Below the pieces are notes generated by a model. That model was given only the letters and a program-made list of their open reading frames with translations. It was not told the DNA's origin and searched no databases. The position numbers were made by a program, and so were the translations under genes. A stretch of 64,000 nt of DNA from Aliivibrio fischeri (GTDB taxonomy: Bacteria; Pseudomonadota; Gammaproteobacteria; Enterobacterales; Vibrionaceae), in assembly GCF_009727955.1 (NCBI RefSeq), contig NZ_WOBR01000003.1, positions 118,069-182,068 of the forward strand, in the 5' to 3' direction. Shown here piece after piece: positions 1 to 10,469 of the stretch (its first letter is position 1; every line of letters begins with the position of its first letter).

Positions 1-592
1 TTAATGCACTAAATGACACTTTTGTCGCAGTGGTTACGTTATCAACACTGTGCATGATGGCTGTTCGGTTATTCGCAACAAACCCTATATTGATTTGTAT
101 TAACCCATCTAATGCCGCACCTACGTTTTCAAATAAAATGAACGAACTCACTAACTCTTTCTGTGCTTGTTTGATTTCTTGATTACTAACTAAGCTATTA
201 AAACCTTTAAGTTGAGTCGTATAGGTTTCCCAGCTATTTTTAACACGATCAAAAATCCGACGTTCATGTTCAGTAATAACTGTTGCTTCATACGCTGCAA
301 GTTCAGCTTTAATGTCATTTTCTTGCTTAGACAAAATGGTTAAAAAGCCTAATGCATCTTTTGTTTCATAATTTAATGCTGCATATTGATTTCGACGATA
401 TGCATTCATTTCAAAATATAATTCTTCTGCTGACAACACACTCGGTACTGTAGAGTCAGTAAAGTTAATTACTTCTGCTTCTACTTTATTTAATTCTTGT
501 AAAAGGAATAGAGCAAACGCCACCATTACCAAACCAATAACAGAAAAAACAGTAGCAATTTTCTTTTGCACCGTTAGGTTTTTATAATCCAT
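1..592 (-). CDS. Methyl-accepting chemotaxis protein, N-terminal part (cut by window edge)
   Basis: The reading frame starts at an ATG at 592 on the minus strand and runs off the window edge, so only about 197 codons are visible. The product begins with a short basic stretch and one membrane segment (about residues 10-29). A helical, charged periplasmic region follows, with the YFEMNAYRRNQ and ENVGAALDGL patterns typical of four-helix-bundle ligand-binding domains of chemoreceptors. The HAMP and signalling domains lie outside the window. Family assignment rests on the layout (N-terminal anchor plus 4HB-like sensor) rather than on a conserved catalytic motif, so a 4HB-type sensor kinase cannot be fully excluded. 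Confidence 0.7.
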   Translation of the reverse strand, partial: MDYKNLTVQKKIATVFSVIGLVMVAFALFLLQELNKVEAEVINFTDSTVPSVLSAEELYFEMNAYRRNQYAALNYETKDALGFLTILSKQENDIKAELAAYEATVITEHERRIFDRVKNSWETYTTQLKGFNSLVSNQEIKQAQKELVSSFILFENVGAALDGLIQINIGFVANNRTAIMHSVDNVTTATKVSFSAL

Positions 593-828
593 AATTTTTG
601 TCCATTGAATTAACTTATAATTATTTTTATCGCCATAGCTAGATTCTTTGGCTAGGATGCAAAAAGTAAAATAAAAAGACACAAAAGTACATTAATTTAT
701 GAATATATGAATGCAAGATAATTATATTTGAAACAAAGAAATATGTTTCACAGAGAATATGTAAAAAAAGTGAATAATTCATTGCGCTTAAATACAACAA
801 ATCATCCACTTTAAATAAAAATGTTAAA

Positions 829-1281
829 TTATTTCTTTACTGGTTCAATCGTCAAAATAATACCGTCAACAGAAACCACACGAACTAATGTTCCTTTTTC
901 TATATCAACGGCACTTTTGGCTGACCATGTTGTATCACCTAATACAATTCGACAAGAACCGGCATGAATATCTTCTTCCAAACGAGATGTTTGACCAATC
1001 AGTTGCTTCTCTTTTTGATTAAGCGCTCTTTTTGCATCAGAGCTCATGTCTTTTTTATGCTGATATCGCCACCACAACCAAGTTGTAAAAAGTGAAAATA
1101 CAGCAAAACTGATCCACTGCATTTGCCAACTAAGTGGAATTACGGCATAGAGTGCTCCAACAGCCACCGCTGATAACCCTATCCATAAAAAATAACCAGC
1201 CGTTCCTAGTAACTCACCAGCAAGCAGCAGTAATCCTAATGTCAGCCAATGCCAATGGTTCATTTGTTCAAAAAATTCCAT
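829..1281 (-). CDS. NfeD-family membrane protein
   Basis: The product is 150 residues: two or three hydrophobic segments in the first 70 residues, then a small C-terminal beta-rich domain (about residues 90-148, containing IGQTSRLEEDI and VDGIILTIEP) that fits the OB-fold of short NfeD/YbbJ proteins. It lies 9 bp downstream of the SPFH-domain gene on the same strand, which is the standard pairing in bacteria. NfeD proteins are thought to help the partner SPFH protein assemble or work in membrane microdomains; the exact biochemical role is not settled. The protease domain of long NfeD forms is absent. Confidence 0.85.
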   Translation of the reverse strand: MEFFEQMNHWHWLTLGLLLLAGELLGTAGYFLWIGLSAVAVGALYAVIPLSWQMQWISFAVFSLFTTWLWWRYQHKKDMSSDAKRALNQKEKQLIGQTSRLEEDIHAGSCRIVLGDTTWSAKSAVDIEKGTLVRVVSVDGIILTIEPVKK

Positions 1282-1290
1282 GATGAACTC

Positions 1291-2214
1291 CTATTTTTGG
1301 ACCTCTTTATCTGCTTTGAACATCTCAGCAATACCAGCGACAGAGCCCATTAAACCAGTAGCTTCTAATGGTAGCATAATAATTTTTCCATTCTCTGCTT
1401 GGCCAATCGATTTAATTGCCTCAGTATAACCCTGAGCAATAAAGTAATTTACGGCTTGTACGTCACCTTGAGCGATCGCTTCTGATACCATTCGAGTTGC
1501 ATTTGCTTCTGCCTCAGCGGCACGTTCACGAGCTTCTGCTTGTAAAATTGCAGCTTGCTTATCACCCTCAGCTTTAAGAATTTCCGCTTGCTTATGGCCT
1601 TCTGCTTTTAAGATCTCTGCTTGACGTACCCCTTCTGCTTCTAGTACATCTGCTCGTTTATTACGTTCAGCTTTCATTTGTGCATTCATTGCAGCAGTTA
1701 GATCTGCTGGCGGTTGCACATCTTTAATCTCAATACGGGTAACTTTTACACCCCATGGATTTGTTGCGGCATCGACAATAGCTAACAGTTTTACGTTAAT
1801 CATATCTCGTTGGCTTAGCATTTCATCTAGTTCCATCGAGCCCAAAACCGTACGCATGTTCGTTAATGTAAGATTGCGAATAGCATGTTGAAGGTCACTC
1901 ACTTCATAAGCGGCTTTTGCTGCATCAACGACTTGAACAAAACAAACAGCATCAATAGTTACATTAGCGTTATCTTTAGAAATAACTTCTTGTGCAGGAA
2001 TATCAAGAACTTGTTCCATCATATTAATTTTCTGTCCAATACCATCAACAAACGGGATAATAATATTTAGACCAGGTTGCAATGTTTGCGTATATCGACC
2101 AAAGCGTTCTACGGTCCAATTATACCCTTGAGGTACCATTTTAACCCCTAGAGCAATAAGAATTAAGACCAAGAAAACCAAAACGCCAATGGTAATTAAT
2201 GTGTCATATGTCAT
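1291..2214 (-). CDS. qmcA: SPFH/stomatin-like membrane protein (QmcA type)
   Basis: The 307-residue product has one N-terminal membrane segment (about residues 5-24), then an SPFH (band 7) domain with the typical [15 protein letters not shown] opening. A long charged coiled coil follows, with repeated [13 protein letters not shown] units (about residues 195-240), and then a short hydrophobic tail. Length and layout match the QmcA/YbbK branch of stomatin-like proteins, which oligomerise into membrane-associated cages or rafts. The gene is first in a two-gene unit with the NfeD-family gene. Stress-protective or protease-modulating roles are known for relatives, but the function here is not shown by sequence. 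Confidence 0.88.
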   Translation of the reverse strand: MTYDTLITIGVLVFLVLILIALGVKMVPQGYNWTVERFGRYTQTLQPGLNIIIPFVDGIGQKINMMEQVLDIPAQEVISKDNANVTIDAVCFVQVVDAAKAAYEVSDLQHAIRNLTLTNMRTVLGSMELDEMLSQRDMINVKLLAIVDAATNPWGVKVTRIEIKDVQPPADLTAAMNAQMKAERNKRADVLEAEGVRQAEILKAEGHKQAEILKAEGDKQAAILQAEARERAAEAEANATRMVSEAIAQGDVQAVNYFIAQGYTEAIKSIGQAENGKIIMLPLEATGLMGSVAGIAEMFKADKEVQK

Positions 2215-2334
2215 TAGTTGTCATCCTTTTCTAATTTATAAATAGCTAAACTTTCTACACCTTATAAATAAAATGCTTATATTTCAATCATACCGAATTA
2301 TCATCATCAATATATGGACACACTCGGCAGTTAT

Positions 2335-2371
2335 TAATAAAAAATAAGGCTATCTAACTAGAGATAGCCTT
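2335..2371 (-). terminator. Intrinsic terminator after iutA
   Basis: Perfect 10-bp inverted repeat (2346-2355 with 2362-2371, 6-nt loop). On the minus strand it is followed by a T-rich run, so it ends iutA transcription 28 bp after the stop codon. Confidence 0.85.
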
Positions 2372-2398
2372 ACCAATTTATTTATTAACAAACGATAA

Positions 2399-4573
2399 TT
2401 AATACTTAACTTGATAATTCAGGGTATAAGTTCGACCTCGGCCTTTGTAATCGTATGCTGCTGCATCGTAGTGGCTAGAATATAAGATCTGAGCTCGTTG
2501 TCCCCAAGCCGTTGTATAATCTTTATCAAATAGATTTTGAATACCAAAACCTAGACTTCCTACAGGCAATTCATAACTACCGACTAAGTCAAATACGGTA
2601 TAGCCAGATAGTTCATTATCACTTGAATCTTTATAATCAAACATGGTTTGACTTTGCACTTTTAACGCCAAATCAGATTCATACCAACCTACCCACGAGT
2701 TTGCTTTAGATGTACTTGCCTCCCCCGCACTTAAATCATCCCATTTTCCATCCGTTTGTAATTCTGAAATTACATAATGACCAGAAGCCCCTACTTGAAG
2801 GTTATCCATCACCCAATACGATACTAATGCTTCAGCACCATAAACTCGTTTTTCATTATCTACATCTTCAATTAACAACGTTTTCTTATTGTATTTAACT
2901 GAATTATCCGATTGAGAAAAATACGCCGCAGTTTGAAAACTCAAAGCACTTTGATCGGTTCTAAAACCAACCTCATAGCTGTTTGTTTTTATCCCTGACA
3001 TTTTAGAACCAGCAACATTAATGCTATTTTGAAGCGTGTAATGACCATTTGCATCAGCTGCAGAATACGAGCCTTGCCCGTAATATTTAGCAGGGTCGGC
3101 CAAATCAAACCCTTGTGAGAAGTTCGCCCATATTTGTGACTCTGGAGTCAATTTATATATCGTACCAAAGTTAAACAAACCAACGGTATAGTCTGTTTCA
3201 CCACCAGGTACGGCATCAGCTGAAACACCATTTCCTGCGGCAATTTTCTTTTGAATCTTATAATCGACAAAATCATCGATCTTATTATTCATATATTGAT
3301 AACGATAACCGCCTTCAATAGACCAATCATCAGTGATATTAATATCGGCTTGAATAAAGCCAGCAACAGAGCCAACTTCTACACCTGGATAACGCCCAAC
3401 TTTTGCATACGTTTTATTAACCAAATTTCCAGAGTTATTGGCAATGGTTGGATCAAATAAAGCCTGATTACTATCAAACTTATCCATATAAGCATCTACA
3501 CCATAAACCAAATTCACTTTTCCAAATGATTTCGCAAGTGCTGTTTTTAAAGAGATAACATCCGTCGTTTGCTGAGAAGCACTTTGGTAATATGGCGTAT
3601 AAGTTTGATCTTCTTTACGATAAGACGCTTCTACAACCAACTGGTGACCGAATACTTCTGAATCACTATAAGCAGCACTTAACATAATACGTTCGGTACC
3701 ATGTTGGCGATCCGACTCAAATCCTTCTCTTACGTCAATAAACTGATTATTTTTAATGTAAAGCCCGTAAGGAGAATCTTGTTGGCTATCATAATATTGA
3801 GCTAAAAAATTGATGTTCTTCGTATCAGAGATAGCAAAATCAACCGTACTTTGTAAATCAATCGTCTCATTATATTGCAATGAACCTTGAGAAATATCAG
3901 GCGTAACAATATCGCCATTTGCATCATAGTATCCCTGAGTTTCAGTATATACGGCAGATACTCTCGCTTTTACTTTCTCTGTACCACCAGAGATGGATTG
4001 TGCAAGTTTATAATCAAAATCATCTCCACTATTAAAACCTGAGCTGCCACTCACATAACTTTCAAATTGCAATTCATCACTGTCTGCTTTTTTTGTAATG
4101 ATGTTAATTACACCACCAGTAGCACCCGCACCATAAATCGAGGTTGCACCAGAGAGTACTTCAATTCGCTCAATATTAAATGGATCAATTGCATCAAGCT
4201 GACGACTAATTGGGCGAGAAGATTGCAACGAAACACCATCAATCATCACAAGCATTGCACGGCCACGTAAATTCTGACCGTAATTGGTTCTTGCGCCACT
4301 ACTCACATCTAAAGATGGGATCGTCGCTGATAGAATCTCACCCAGTGTTTTACCACCGCGATATTCTTGTTCAATTTGCTCCGAATCAACAAACCATACT
4401 GTTCCTGGAATTTCACAGATCGCTTTAGGCGTTCGGCTTGAAACCACCACCATGGTTTCTTCAGTTGTCGATGTATATTCCTCAGCCTGAACAGACATAG
4501 CAACACTCGTCGTTGCAACAGCGACTGCCATTGCCACTAGAGTTAACGGATAATTCCCTTTTTTAACGTTCAT
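2399..4573 (-). CDS. iutA: Ferric aerobactin TonB-dependent outer-membrane receptor
   Basis: The 724-residue product starts with a signal peptide (cleavage likely after SVQA, about residue 30) and a TonB-box-like ETMVVVSS. The plug domain carries RTNYGQNLRGRAMLVMIDGV and SRQLDAIDPFNIERIEVLSG, which closely follow the plug of known IutA receptors. The rest is a barrel of alternating strands ending in an aromatic residue (Tyr), as usual for outer-membrane insertion. The gene follows iucD by 104 bp on the same strand, and a weak Fur-like site lies in that gap, so it may have its own promoter as well as read-through from iucABCD. It imports the Fe(III)-aerobactin made by the neighbouring genes. 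Confidence 0.95.
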   Translation of the reverse strand: MNVKKGNYPLTLVAMAVAVATTSVAMSVQAEEYTSTTEETMVVVSSRTPKAICEIPGTVWFVDSEQIEQEYRGGKTLGEILSATIPSLDVSSGARTNYGQNLRGRAMLVMIDGVSLQSSRPISRQLDAIDPFNIERIEVLSGATSIYGAGATGGVINIITKKADSDELQFESYVSGSSGFNSGDDFDYKLAQSISGGTEKVKARVSAVYTETQGYYDANGDIVTPDISQGSLQYNETIDLQSTVDFAISDTKNINFLAQYYDSQQDSPYGLYIKNNQFIDVREGFESDRQHGTERIMLSAAYSDSEVFGHQLVVEASYRKEDQTYTPYYQSASQQTTDVISLKTALAKSFGKVNLVYGVDAYMDKFDSNQALFDPTIANNSGNLVNKTYAKVGRYPGVEVGSVAGFIQADINITDDWSIEGGYRYQYMNNKIDDFVDYKIQKKIAAGNGVSADAVPGGETDYTVGLFNFGTIYKLTPESQIWANFSQGFDLADPAKYYGQGSYSAADANGHYTLQNSINVAGSKMSGIKTNSYEVGFRTDQSALSFQTAAYFSQSDNSVKYNKKTLLIEDVDNEKRVYGAEALVSYWVMDNLQVGASGHYVISELQTDGKWDDLSAGEASTSKANSWVGWYESDLALKVQSQTMFDYKDSSDNELSGYTVFDLVGSYELPVGSLGFGIQNLFDKDYTTAWGQRAQILYSSHYDAAAYDYKGRGRTYTLNYQVKY

Positions 4574-4606
4574 CTACTTTCTCTTTTTTATATTATTACC
4601 ACAACA

Positions 4607-4635
4607 AATGAATACGAATGATAAAAATCCGTATT
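4607..4635. promoter_or_regulatory. Weak Fur-box-like site before iutA
   Basis: The stretch holds AATGAATACGAATGATAA, with several NATWAT-type hexamers but no clean 19-bp palindrome. It lies 34-62 bp upstream of the iutA start, where an iron-controlled promoter would be expected. The match is visibly poorer than at the other three sites in this locus. Confidence 0.4.
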
Positions 4636-4677
4636 CAACTATTTTTTTAAATTTTTATAAAACCAAACCATAAAGAT

Positions 4678-5976
4678 TCACACGGTTGTGGGTTCACACA
4701 CCTTCGGTTCGGAGATCCAATCAATCATTCCAGGGTTAGACGCAATGTCATATACCGCGCTCCCTGTTAACTGATTAATAATACGAGCACTACGCCATGC
4801 CATTAGACTCAATTGAGGCTCTGCAATACCATGACTATGCATACCGGCATTAACAGCAAATATCTTGTTGTTCTTGCTACCTTTCCATTTCAATTCAAAT
4901 TCAGGCGTTAATTGATATCGGCCTTGTTCATCAAGATCCAACAAAGGAAGAATGGAATTCAAACAAGCCGGATAAGGAGACTTAAAACCAGTTGCTAAAA
5001 TGACAATGTCCGCTTGATGTATTTCTAACTGCTGGCTTAATGCGTTATGAAGACCTAGCGAAAATTCAGACTCATTAATATTTAATGAATTCATTGTTCT
5101 ATGTGGTAACAACCGAACCCATTTATCTTCTTTTAATACATCAAAACGATGGTATAACTCTCGATATATGTCTAATAGTGCAAGTTGAGTTATGCCGTCT
5201 GAAGTGAGTTTTTGAGCCTCAATTTCCGATTGTTTAACATTAGGAGCCAAGTTAACAAACGCATTAACATAATCAGGAGTAAAAAATTCATTAGTAAATG
5301 ATGCTTCATCTAATGGCTGAAAATTAGAACGTCGTGAAACCCAATCTAATGAGGCAGGTTTACCCCATTTTTCTCGCAGCACATTTAAAAATATGTCAGC
5401 ACCACTTTGGCCACCACCCACAATCACAACACGCTTATTCGTAAAATCACGAGAACGTAATCCCATCTCCGCAGCATGAAAAACACTTGGACCTATATGT
5501 GGAACGGCACACTCTGGAATAAAAGGAACCTTACCAGTACCAATGCATAAGTTTTTCGCCTCATACACTCCATTAGTCGTTTGGATTTCAAACGAATCAC
5601 CGTTAAATTCAACACTCTCAACATGGGTTGAGAATTTCACATTACTTAATTGCTGAGAAACCCATACCAAATAATCTGAAAACTCATGACGGCTAATACA
5701 ACTTAATTCTGCGGATAAAAACCGATAGAATTTCTTATTCTTCACTAAATAAGATACAAAAGAGTAAGGGCTTTCAGGATACACCGCACTGACTAAGTCT
5801 TTTAAAAACATCGTCTGCATATTGGTGTTATCAAGTAATAAGCCGGGGTGCCAAGCAAAAGACTCTCGACTTTCAAAAAAAGTCGCATTAATGTGTTTTT
5901 CAGGCTCCAAAAGCGACGCTATGCTTAGGTTAAAGGGACCAACACCAATCCCTGCCAAATCCAATCTGACTGTCAT
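4678..5976 (-). CDS. iucD: Aerobactin biosynthesis: L-lysine N6-monooxygenase
   Basis: This is the first enzyme of aerobactin synthesis: it hydroxylates L-lysine at N6 using FAD, NADPH and O2. The 432-residue product has the FAD-binding GIGVGPFNLSIA at residues 9-20 and a second nucleotide-binding motif, VIVGGGQSGADIF (near residue 190), for NADPH. A late ATGFKSPYPACL segment is also typical of N-hydroxylating flavoproteins. Length matches the family (about 425-445). It is the last gene of iucABCD, 28 bp after iucC. Confidence 0.95.
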   Translation of the reverse strand: MTVRLDLAGIGVGPFNLSIASLLEPEKHINATFFESRESFAWHPGLLLDNTNMQTMFLKDLVSAVYPESPYSFVSYLVKNKKFYRFLSAELSCISRHEFSDYLVWVSQQLSNVKFSTHVESVEFNGDSFEIQTTNGVYEAKNLCIGTGKVPFIPECAVPHIGPSVFHAAEMGLRSRDFTNKRVVIVGGGQSGADIFLNVLREKWGKPASLDWVSRRSNFQPLDEASFTNEFFTPDYVNAFVNLAPNVKQSEIEAQKLTSDGITQLALLDIYRELYHRFDVLKEDKWVRLLPHRTMNSLNINESEFSLGLHNALSQQLEIHQADIVILATGFKSPYPACLNSILPLLDLDEQGRYQLTPEFELKWKGSKNNKIFAVNAGMHSHGIAEPQLSLMAWRSARIINQLTGSAVYDIASNPGMIDWISEPKVCEPTTV

Positions 5977-6004
5977 GTTATTCTTTCTCCATTTAATATT
6001 ATTG

Positions 6005-7771
6005 TTATTGATTTAAAGCGATGTACAGTGGGTTATCTACCTTATCGTCCATATCAGGAAACATACGAGAAACACTCGAATCCGTACTATGTCGAAATTT
6101 AGCTAAATTAAGCCCTATACGTAATATTCTGGGTTTAAACAGATCCAAACGTTCAAATCTATCTTTATATTCAGGGGTCATAGCCATATAGGTATTAACT
6201 CGTTGAGCAAGTACCTTATAGAACTCAATTTCTGGCAATCCTAGAGTTTCGACAAGTGGTGAAATAAAACGAAGAACCGTCACGAAATGGCCTGTTTGCA
6301 AATCATGAATAATTAACTCTTCAGGTAATTTAACGGTTACGTCTTTAACTAAAGGATTAAGGGTTTCTTGCTCTGGAATGTCTCGTTCAACAAGGCGCAT
6401 ATCTCCCTGAAAATCTTTCAATAAAATGCGCTTTGGTACCCCATTTTCCATAACTAACGTTACGTTTTGCCCGTGGGCAATGAGGGATACACCATATTTA
6501 CAGAGTAGGTGATAGAAAGGGATCACAACGGCATCAAACAGCTTATCTAACCACCCTTCTATTGATAATCCAGAGGTTTGAATGTACTCAGAAATCAGAG
6601 GCACACCAGATTCATCAGACTCCATCAGTGCTGCTATTAATATCGCACTCTCATTTTCACCAAGTTTAGATTGCGCTGATTCTCTCCATATCACACCAAG
6701 TAACTCATGGTAACGATAAGGCGCATCGGTCAGTCGCTTATAATCTGCTTGAGCAACAAATCCTGCAGCCGGCTCTTGCAACACTTCAGCTTTCTTATCA
6801 ACGAATAAAGAATCCGATTTAAAAACAGAATCCAACCAATCAGATGCTACTGGGCCTGCAAGAATATAACGCCCAGGAATACCACGATAACAAGAAGTAT
6901 TCATGATCGTTAAAGGCAGCTTAATATCATAACTCTCTGGACGAGTTACATTACTCAGTGTTCTAATTGATAATTGCGGTAAAAAGTCATCTCCAAATTC
7001 CCCCAAATAAACCAACGTTTTCTCGGCCATTTCTCTGGAATATAGAATTGATAATTTTTGATCCCATTGCCAAGGATGCACTGGCACAAACGTATATTCG
7101 CTACTATCAACATTAAATGATGAAAGCTGTGAATTCATAACATGCAGTTCATCATTACTTACAGCAGAAAGTACCAACTGTTTCCAGTCCACTTTATTGC
7201 TCATCGCTTTCTCTAAGATGGATTCATGCACCGCCACCCAAGCTAATTGAAATGCTCTCTCAGCTTCTGGGGCGTACAATGAAAGATCTTGTGTTCCCCA
7301 CCCTCGACGACCTTTGTTAAAAGCAAACTTAGGATGACCATTAAACAAAAGCTGTTGTTGTTCACATGATAAAAAAGCCAACTCATTTGCAGACATATTC
7401 ATTTTACGCCGTGCAAGCTTGCAATCACCTAACAAAGTGGCATTCAAATCTTCAAAATGTTCAGCTAACGATTCATCACTAATGTCAATAACATCTTGAA
7501 TATCAATCATAAATTGAGCTGCTAACACATCAGAATTCAAACTTTTCTGTTTACGAATTAGCGAACTAGGTTCGATAACTATTTGTCCCCAAATATTGGT
7601 TTTACCTAAGAATTGGTAACAAACACCATCATCAAGGAACAATACATAACCTTGATTATTTTGCTCTATTTTAAACGCTTGTTCATAAGCTAACTCACTG
7701 ATTAATTTAGCCACCATTTTACGATTTGCCGCTGGCCAGTGAGTATGTAATGCAATTTGATCCATCACCAC
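6005..7771 (-). CDS. iucC: Aerobactin synthase (NIS synthetase, second ligation)
   Basis: The 588-residue product belongs to the IucA/IucC family of NRPS-independent siderophore synthetases. Visible signatures are GHPKFAFNKGRRGW in the N-terminal third, FVPVHPWQWDQKL in the middle and the FhuF-like C-terminal segment with LIAHGQNVTLVMENG. In the known pathway IucC joins the second N6-acetyl-N6-hydroxylysine to the citryl intermediate made by IucA, using ATP. Its start overlaps the end of iucB by 7 bp, which suggests coupled translation. IucC and IucA are assigned from gene order and closeness to the family types; both share the HPWQW core. Confidence 0.94.
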   Translation of the reverse strand: MVMDQIALHTHWPAANRKMVAKLISELAYEQAFKIEQNNQGYVLFLDDGVCYQFLGKTNIWGQIVIEPSSLIRKQKSLNSDVLAAQFMIDIQDVIDISDESLAEHFEDLNATLLGDCKLARRKMNMSANELAFLSCEQQQLLFNGHPKFAFNKGRRGWGTQDLSLYAPEAERAFQLAWVAVHESILEKAMSNKVDWKQLVLSAVSNDELHVMNSQLSSFNVDSSEYTFVPVHPWQWDQKLSILYSREMAEKTLVYLGEFGDDFLPQLSIRTLSNVTRPESYDIKLPLTIMNTSCYRGIPGRYILAGPVASDWLDSVFKSDSLFVDKKAEVLQEPAAGFVAQADYKRLTDAPYRYHELLGVIWRESAQSKLGENESAILIAALMESDESGVPLISEYIQTSGLSIEGWLDKLFDAVVIPFYHLLCKYGVSLIAHGQNVTLVMENGVPKRILLKDFQGDMRLVERDIPEQETLNPLVKDVTVKLPEELIIHDLQTGHFVTVLRFISPLVETLGLPEIEFYKVLAQRVNTYMAMTPEYKDRFERLDLFKPRILRIGLNLAKFRHSTDSSVSRMFPDMDDKVDNPLYIALNQ

Positions 7772-8676
7772 TGCTCCAAAAAGAATGCCTGTCGTTTAAT
7801 CATCATTAATGCTGAACGTTTATGAGGGAAATTAAATTCAAAACATTTTTTGTATCCAACTTCTTGTATGCGATTGAATAAACGATGATTATCCGCCCTT
7901 GGCTCCAATACAATTCGCTGAGTTCTCACCTCATCTATAAAGAGGTAATGGCTGATCGCTCGCATCCAACAATTAAAATATTCTGGTCCTCTAAATGCTT
8001 CCTCACCCACCAAAAGGTGAATCCCACGATCATAAGGTTGAACATCGTAATACGGACTTAATCTGTCTTCACTTACCCAATATGCTTCAACATAACCAAA
8101 TGGTTCACCATTAAACTCACCAATAAGAGGAATAATATGTGGATCATCCAAACGTTCTTTAATGAATTCAGCCAACTTTTCATAACTCCATGCTTGCTCC
8201 CAAAAATTAGCGACTCGAGGATCATTCATCCATGCTGTAAATCGCTCTAAATCCTTCTCAAGCTCAAACACTCTAAAGCTAATTTTTGCATCAATATTAT
8301 GGTCATGGCGTTGATATACTTTTCCTTTTGGCATTTCAGGACGCAACGGATGATGACGATACTGTAGTAGTGTTTGAACTTCTCGCCAAGGAAACAAAGT
8401 AGAGGGAGAATGCAAATGCCATGGTTCAACTTGTTGATAAAACCCTTCTCTTGATAACCTATTTTGATAAAGACTCGGAAGTGATTGAAGCAATAGGCTT
8501 GGTATCTCTGATTCACAATCAATCTCTGAGAGAGTTGGGTTGGTACTAAAAATATGATCAATTTCTTGTAAAGATGTCTCGATAAGCTGAGTGTCTTCAA
8601 GATCCTGATTTGAAACGGTAAAAGTAATTGTGGGGCTTGGCTCTACGTTAAAAATGAGCGTTGTATATTTACACAT
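7765..8676 (-). CDS. iucB: N6-hydroxylysine O-acetyltransferase of aerobactin pathway
   Basis: The 303-residue product acetylates N6-hydroxylysine with acetyl-CoA. An N-terminal non-catalytic part (about residues 1-125) is followed by a GNAT fold with the family hallmarks FTAWMNDPRVANFWEQAW, GEFNGEPFGYVEAYWV, DRGIHLLVGEEAFRGPEYF and EPRADNHRLFNRIQEVGY. These residues shape the hydroxylysine and CoA sites in IucB/RhbD-type enzymes. It overlaps iucA by 8 bp upstream and iucC by 7 bp downstream, so the three genes are translationally linked. Confidence 0.94.
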   Translation of the reverse strand: MCKYTTLIFNVEPSPTITFTVSNQDLEDTQLIETSLQEIDHIFSTNPTLSEIDCESEIPSLLLQSLPSLYQNRLSREGFYQQVEPWHLHSPSTLFPWREVQTLLQYRHHPLRPEMPKGKVYQRHDHNIDAKISFRVFELEKDLERFTAWMNDPRVANFWEQAWSYEKLAEFIKERLDDPHIIPLIGEFNGEPFGYVEAYWVSEDRLSPYYDVQPYDRGIHLLVGEEAFRGPEYFNCWMRAISHYLFIDEVRTQRIVLEPRADNHRLFNRIQEVGYKKCFEFNFPHKRSALMMIKRQAFFLEQW

Positions 8677-10444
8677 TCATCACATCCTTTATATGAACTA
8701 GTGGATTGGGTAAATCAAAATAAATAACTGATGGATCAGGAATTGAATTCTCATTCATGTTTTGCAAATAACAATAAAAGTTACCTTTACAGCACAACGC
8801 TTCACTCTCTAACACATAGTCTAAACAACGAGGAGCCCTTACGCCTTTTGCTTTTAATACCTCAAGTTGTTTACGCAACTCTTTTAATAAGGTTTGTTCA
8901 CTCACGCCGCAATAAGCTGAAATAGATGCAATGACATTAAACGTAGAATTGATAATTAAGTAATAAGCAAAATAACGTCTTACCTTGTCATCATTCCAAT
9001 AGTTTTCAATATCTTGCTTTGTTTGTTTTAAAGCTTCGGGAAAACGCTCAAACGCTAAATCTGTATATCCTGTTCCTTGACAATCACGATAGTACATACC
9101 GATAGGAAACCCTGACTTCATCTGCATAACAATATTCTGCTGATGAGCTAAAAAGACCAAGCCATAATTAGCCTGAAGATTAAATAAAGGGATAACTGTG
9201 TATTGACAATAAGCACTAAACCATTGCTCTGCAACTTGGGATAACGACTGCTGGGACAATTTTGTATAATGCTTAATTCTTTTCGCCAATAAGCTTTCAC
9301 CACCATAAGGATTTTGTTGTGTTAATGTAGCAAGAACAACTGCTTCTTCTTCTGGTTTTGAGCTTAATGGATTATCACGAAATGCCACAAGACTCTCGTC
9401 CACGACCTCACCCGACTTATTAGTTAGCCCCAAATAACTGGGTTCTTGCATAACTTGAAAACCTTGTTCTTGTCCCAATTCATTACTTAACTCAGTATCA
9501 TGAAATAATTGGTTTAATCGGGTTCCGCGTATCACTTCTTTTAAAGATAAATTACGAATGGAATTGGTTAACTTCACACTTAATGAAAACTTCAACATAT
9601 ACGGTAAAGTCGGTGAATACAGTGAACGAGTTGATGAGGTTGGATACCATGTTGAACCGATCTCACCAAGCTCTCTAATTAGCCCAGACTGAATATAAGA
9701 TTTAATATCTTCATTATCTTGTAAGACCGTCCACTGCCAAGGATGAACCGGAAATAGGTGCTCACCTTCATGAGTAACACCACTCAAAGCTAAAGATAAG
9801 AGATGATCTTGAGAAACCAGTTGGTCTAACCGCTCTTTCGCATTGTACTGTCCAGAAGAACCAGAAATCAGAATTGATGAATCAACAACCAACCAACATA
9901 AAGCAAACTCACCACCTAGCTCGGGAGAATACTTTCTCGCATCTTCTTCGCTAAATTGCTCACGACTTTTAGGGGCTGGATGGAAAGAATGTCCAATCAG
10001 TAAACCTTGTTCTGCTTGTTGAAAATTTAATGCTTCAGAGAATAGAATCGTTGAATATGGATTGTTTCTAGCTCCAATATACGTATTACTGTAACTCTCA
10101 TTTACTCGCTCTAGAAAAGTTTCTTTCTGCTCTTTCGTTATTAACCCTATCAACGCTGGTTGTTCTAATATTTTCTCTACGACCTCTTCAAAGCCGATGG
10201 CTCTGGACTCCTCTGCATACAATACTGCAGGGAAACAATATTCATGCAGCCCAACTGATGATACATAATTTAATGGAATTTGAATCTCATCAGTGTTCCC
10301 TAAAGGAATTCGGTAATAAGCTTCATATTGATTGTTTATTATTTGAATTGCAGCGCATTCTCTAGCCAAAGAATTAAGGAAACAGGCAGCAGGAACATCA
10401 TTCCCTCCCCTTATTGCGTAGTCAAACTCATCATTAGTTTTCAT
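8669..10444 (-). CDS. iucA: Citrate:N6-acetyl-N6-hydroxylysine ligase (NIS synthetase, first ligation)
   Basis: The 591-residue product is the first gene of the aerobactin biosynthetic operon. It carries IGHSFHPAPKSREQF near residue 150 (the start of the NIS synthetase nucleotide site), FPVHPWQWTVL near residue 235 and FLAHQQNIVMQM in the C-terminal domain. In the known pathway IucA condenses the first acyl-hydroxylysine with citrate. The start is supported by GGAA five bases upstream of the ATG, and a strong Fur-box-like sequence sits about 30 bp further upstream. IucA and IucC are paralogues of nearly equal length. Confidence 0.94.
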   Translation of the reverse strand: MKTNDEFDYAIRGGNDVPAACFLNSLARECAAIQIINNQYEAYYRIPLGNTDEIQIPLNYVSSVGLHEYCFPAVLYAEESRAIGFEEVVEKILEQPALIGLITKEQKETFLERVNESYSNTYIGARNNPYSTILFSEALNFQQAEQGLLIGHSFHPAPKSREQFSEEDARKYSPELGGEFALCWLVVDSSILISGSSGQYNAKERLDQLVSQDHLLSLALSGVTHEGEHLFPVHPWQWTVLQDNEDIKSYIQSGLIRELGEIGSTWYPTSSTRSLYSPTLPYMLKFSLSVKLTNSIRNLSLKEVIRGTRLNQLFHDTELSNELGQEQGFQVMQEPSYLGLTNKSGEVVDESLVAFRDNPLSSKPEEEAVVLATLTQQNPYGGESLLAKRIKHYTKLSQQSLSQVAEQWFSAYCQYTVIPLFNLQANYGLVFLAHQQNIVMQMKSGFPIGMYYRDCQGTGYTDLAFERFPEALKQTKQDIENYWNDDKVRRYFAYYLIINSTFNVIASISAYCGVSEQTLLKELRKQLEVLKAKGVRAPRCLDYVLESEALCCKGNFYCYLQNMNENSIPDPSVIYFDLPNPLVHIKDVMNV

Positions 10445-10469
10445 AACATTTCCGTTGTTTTTAATTAAC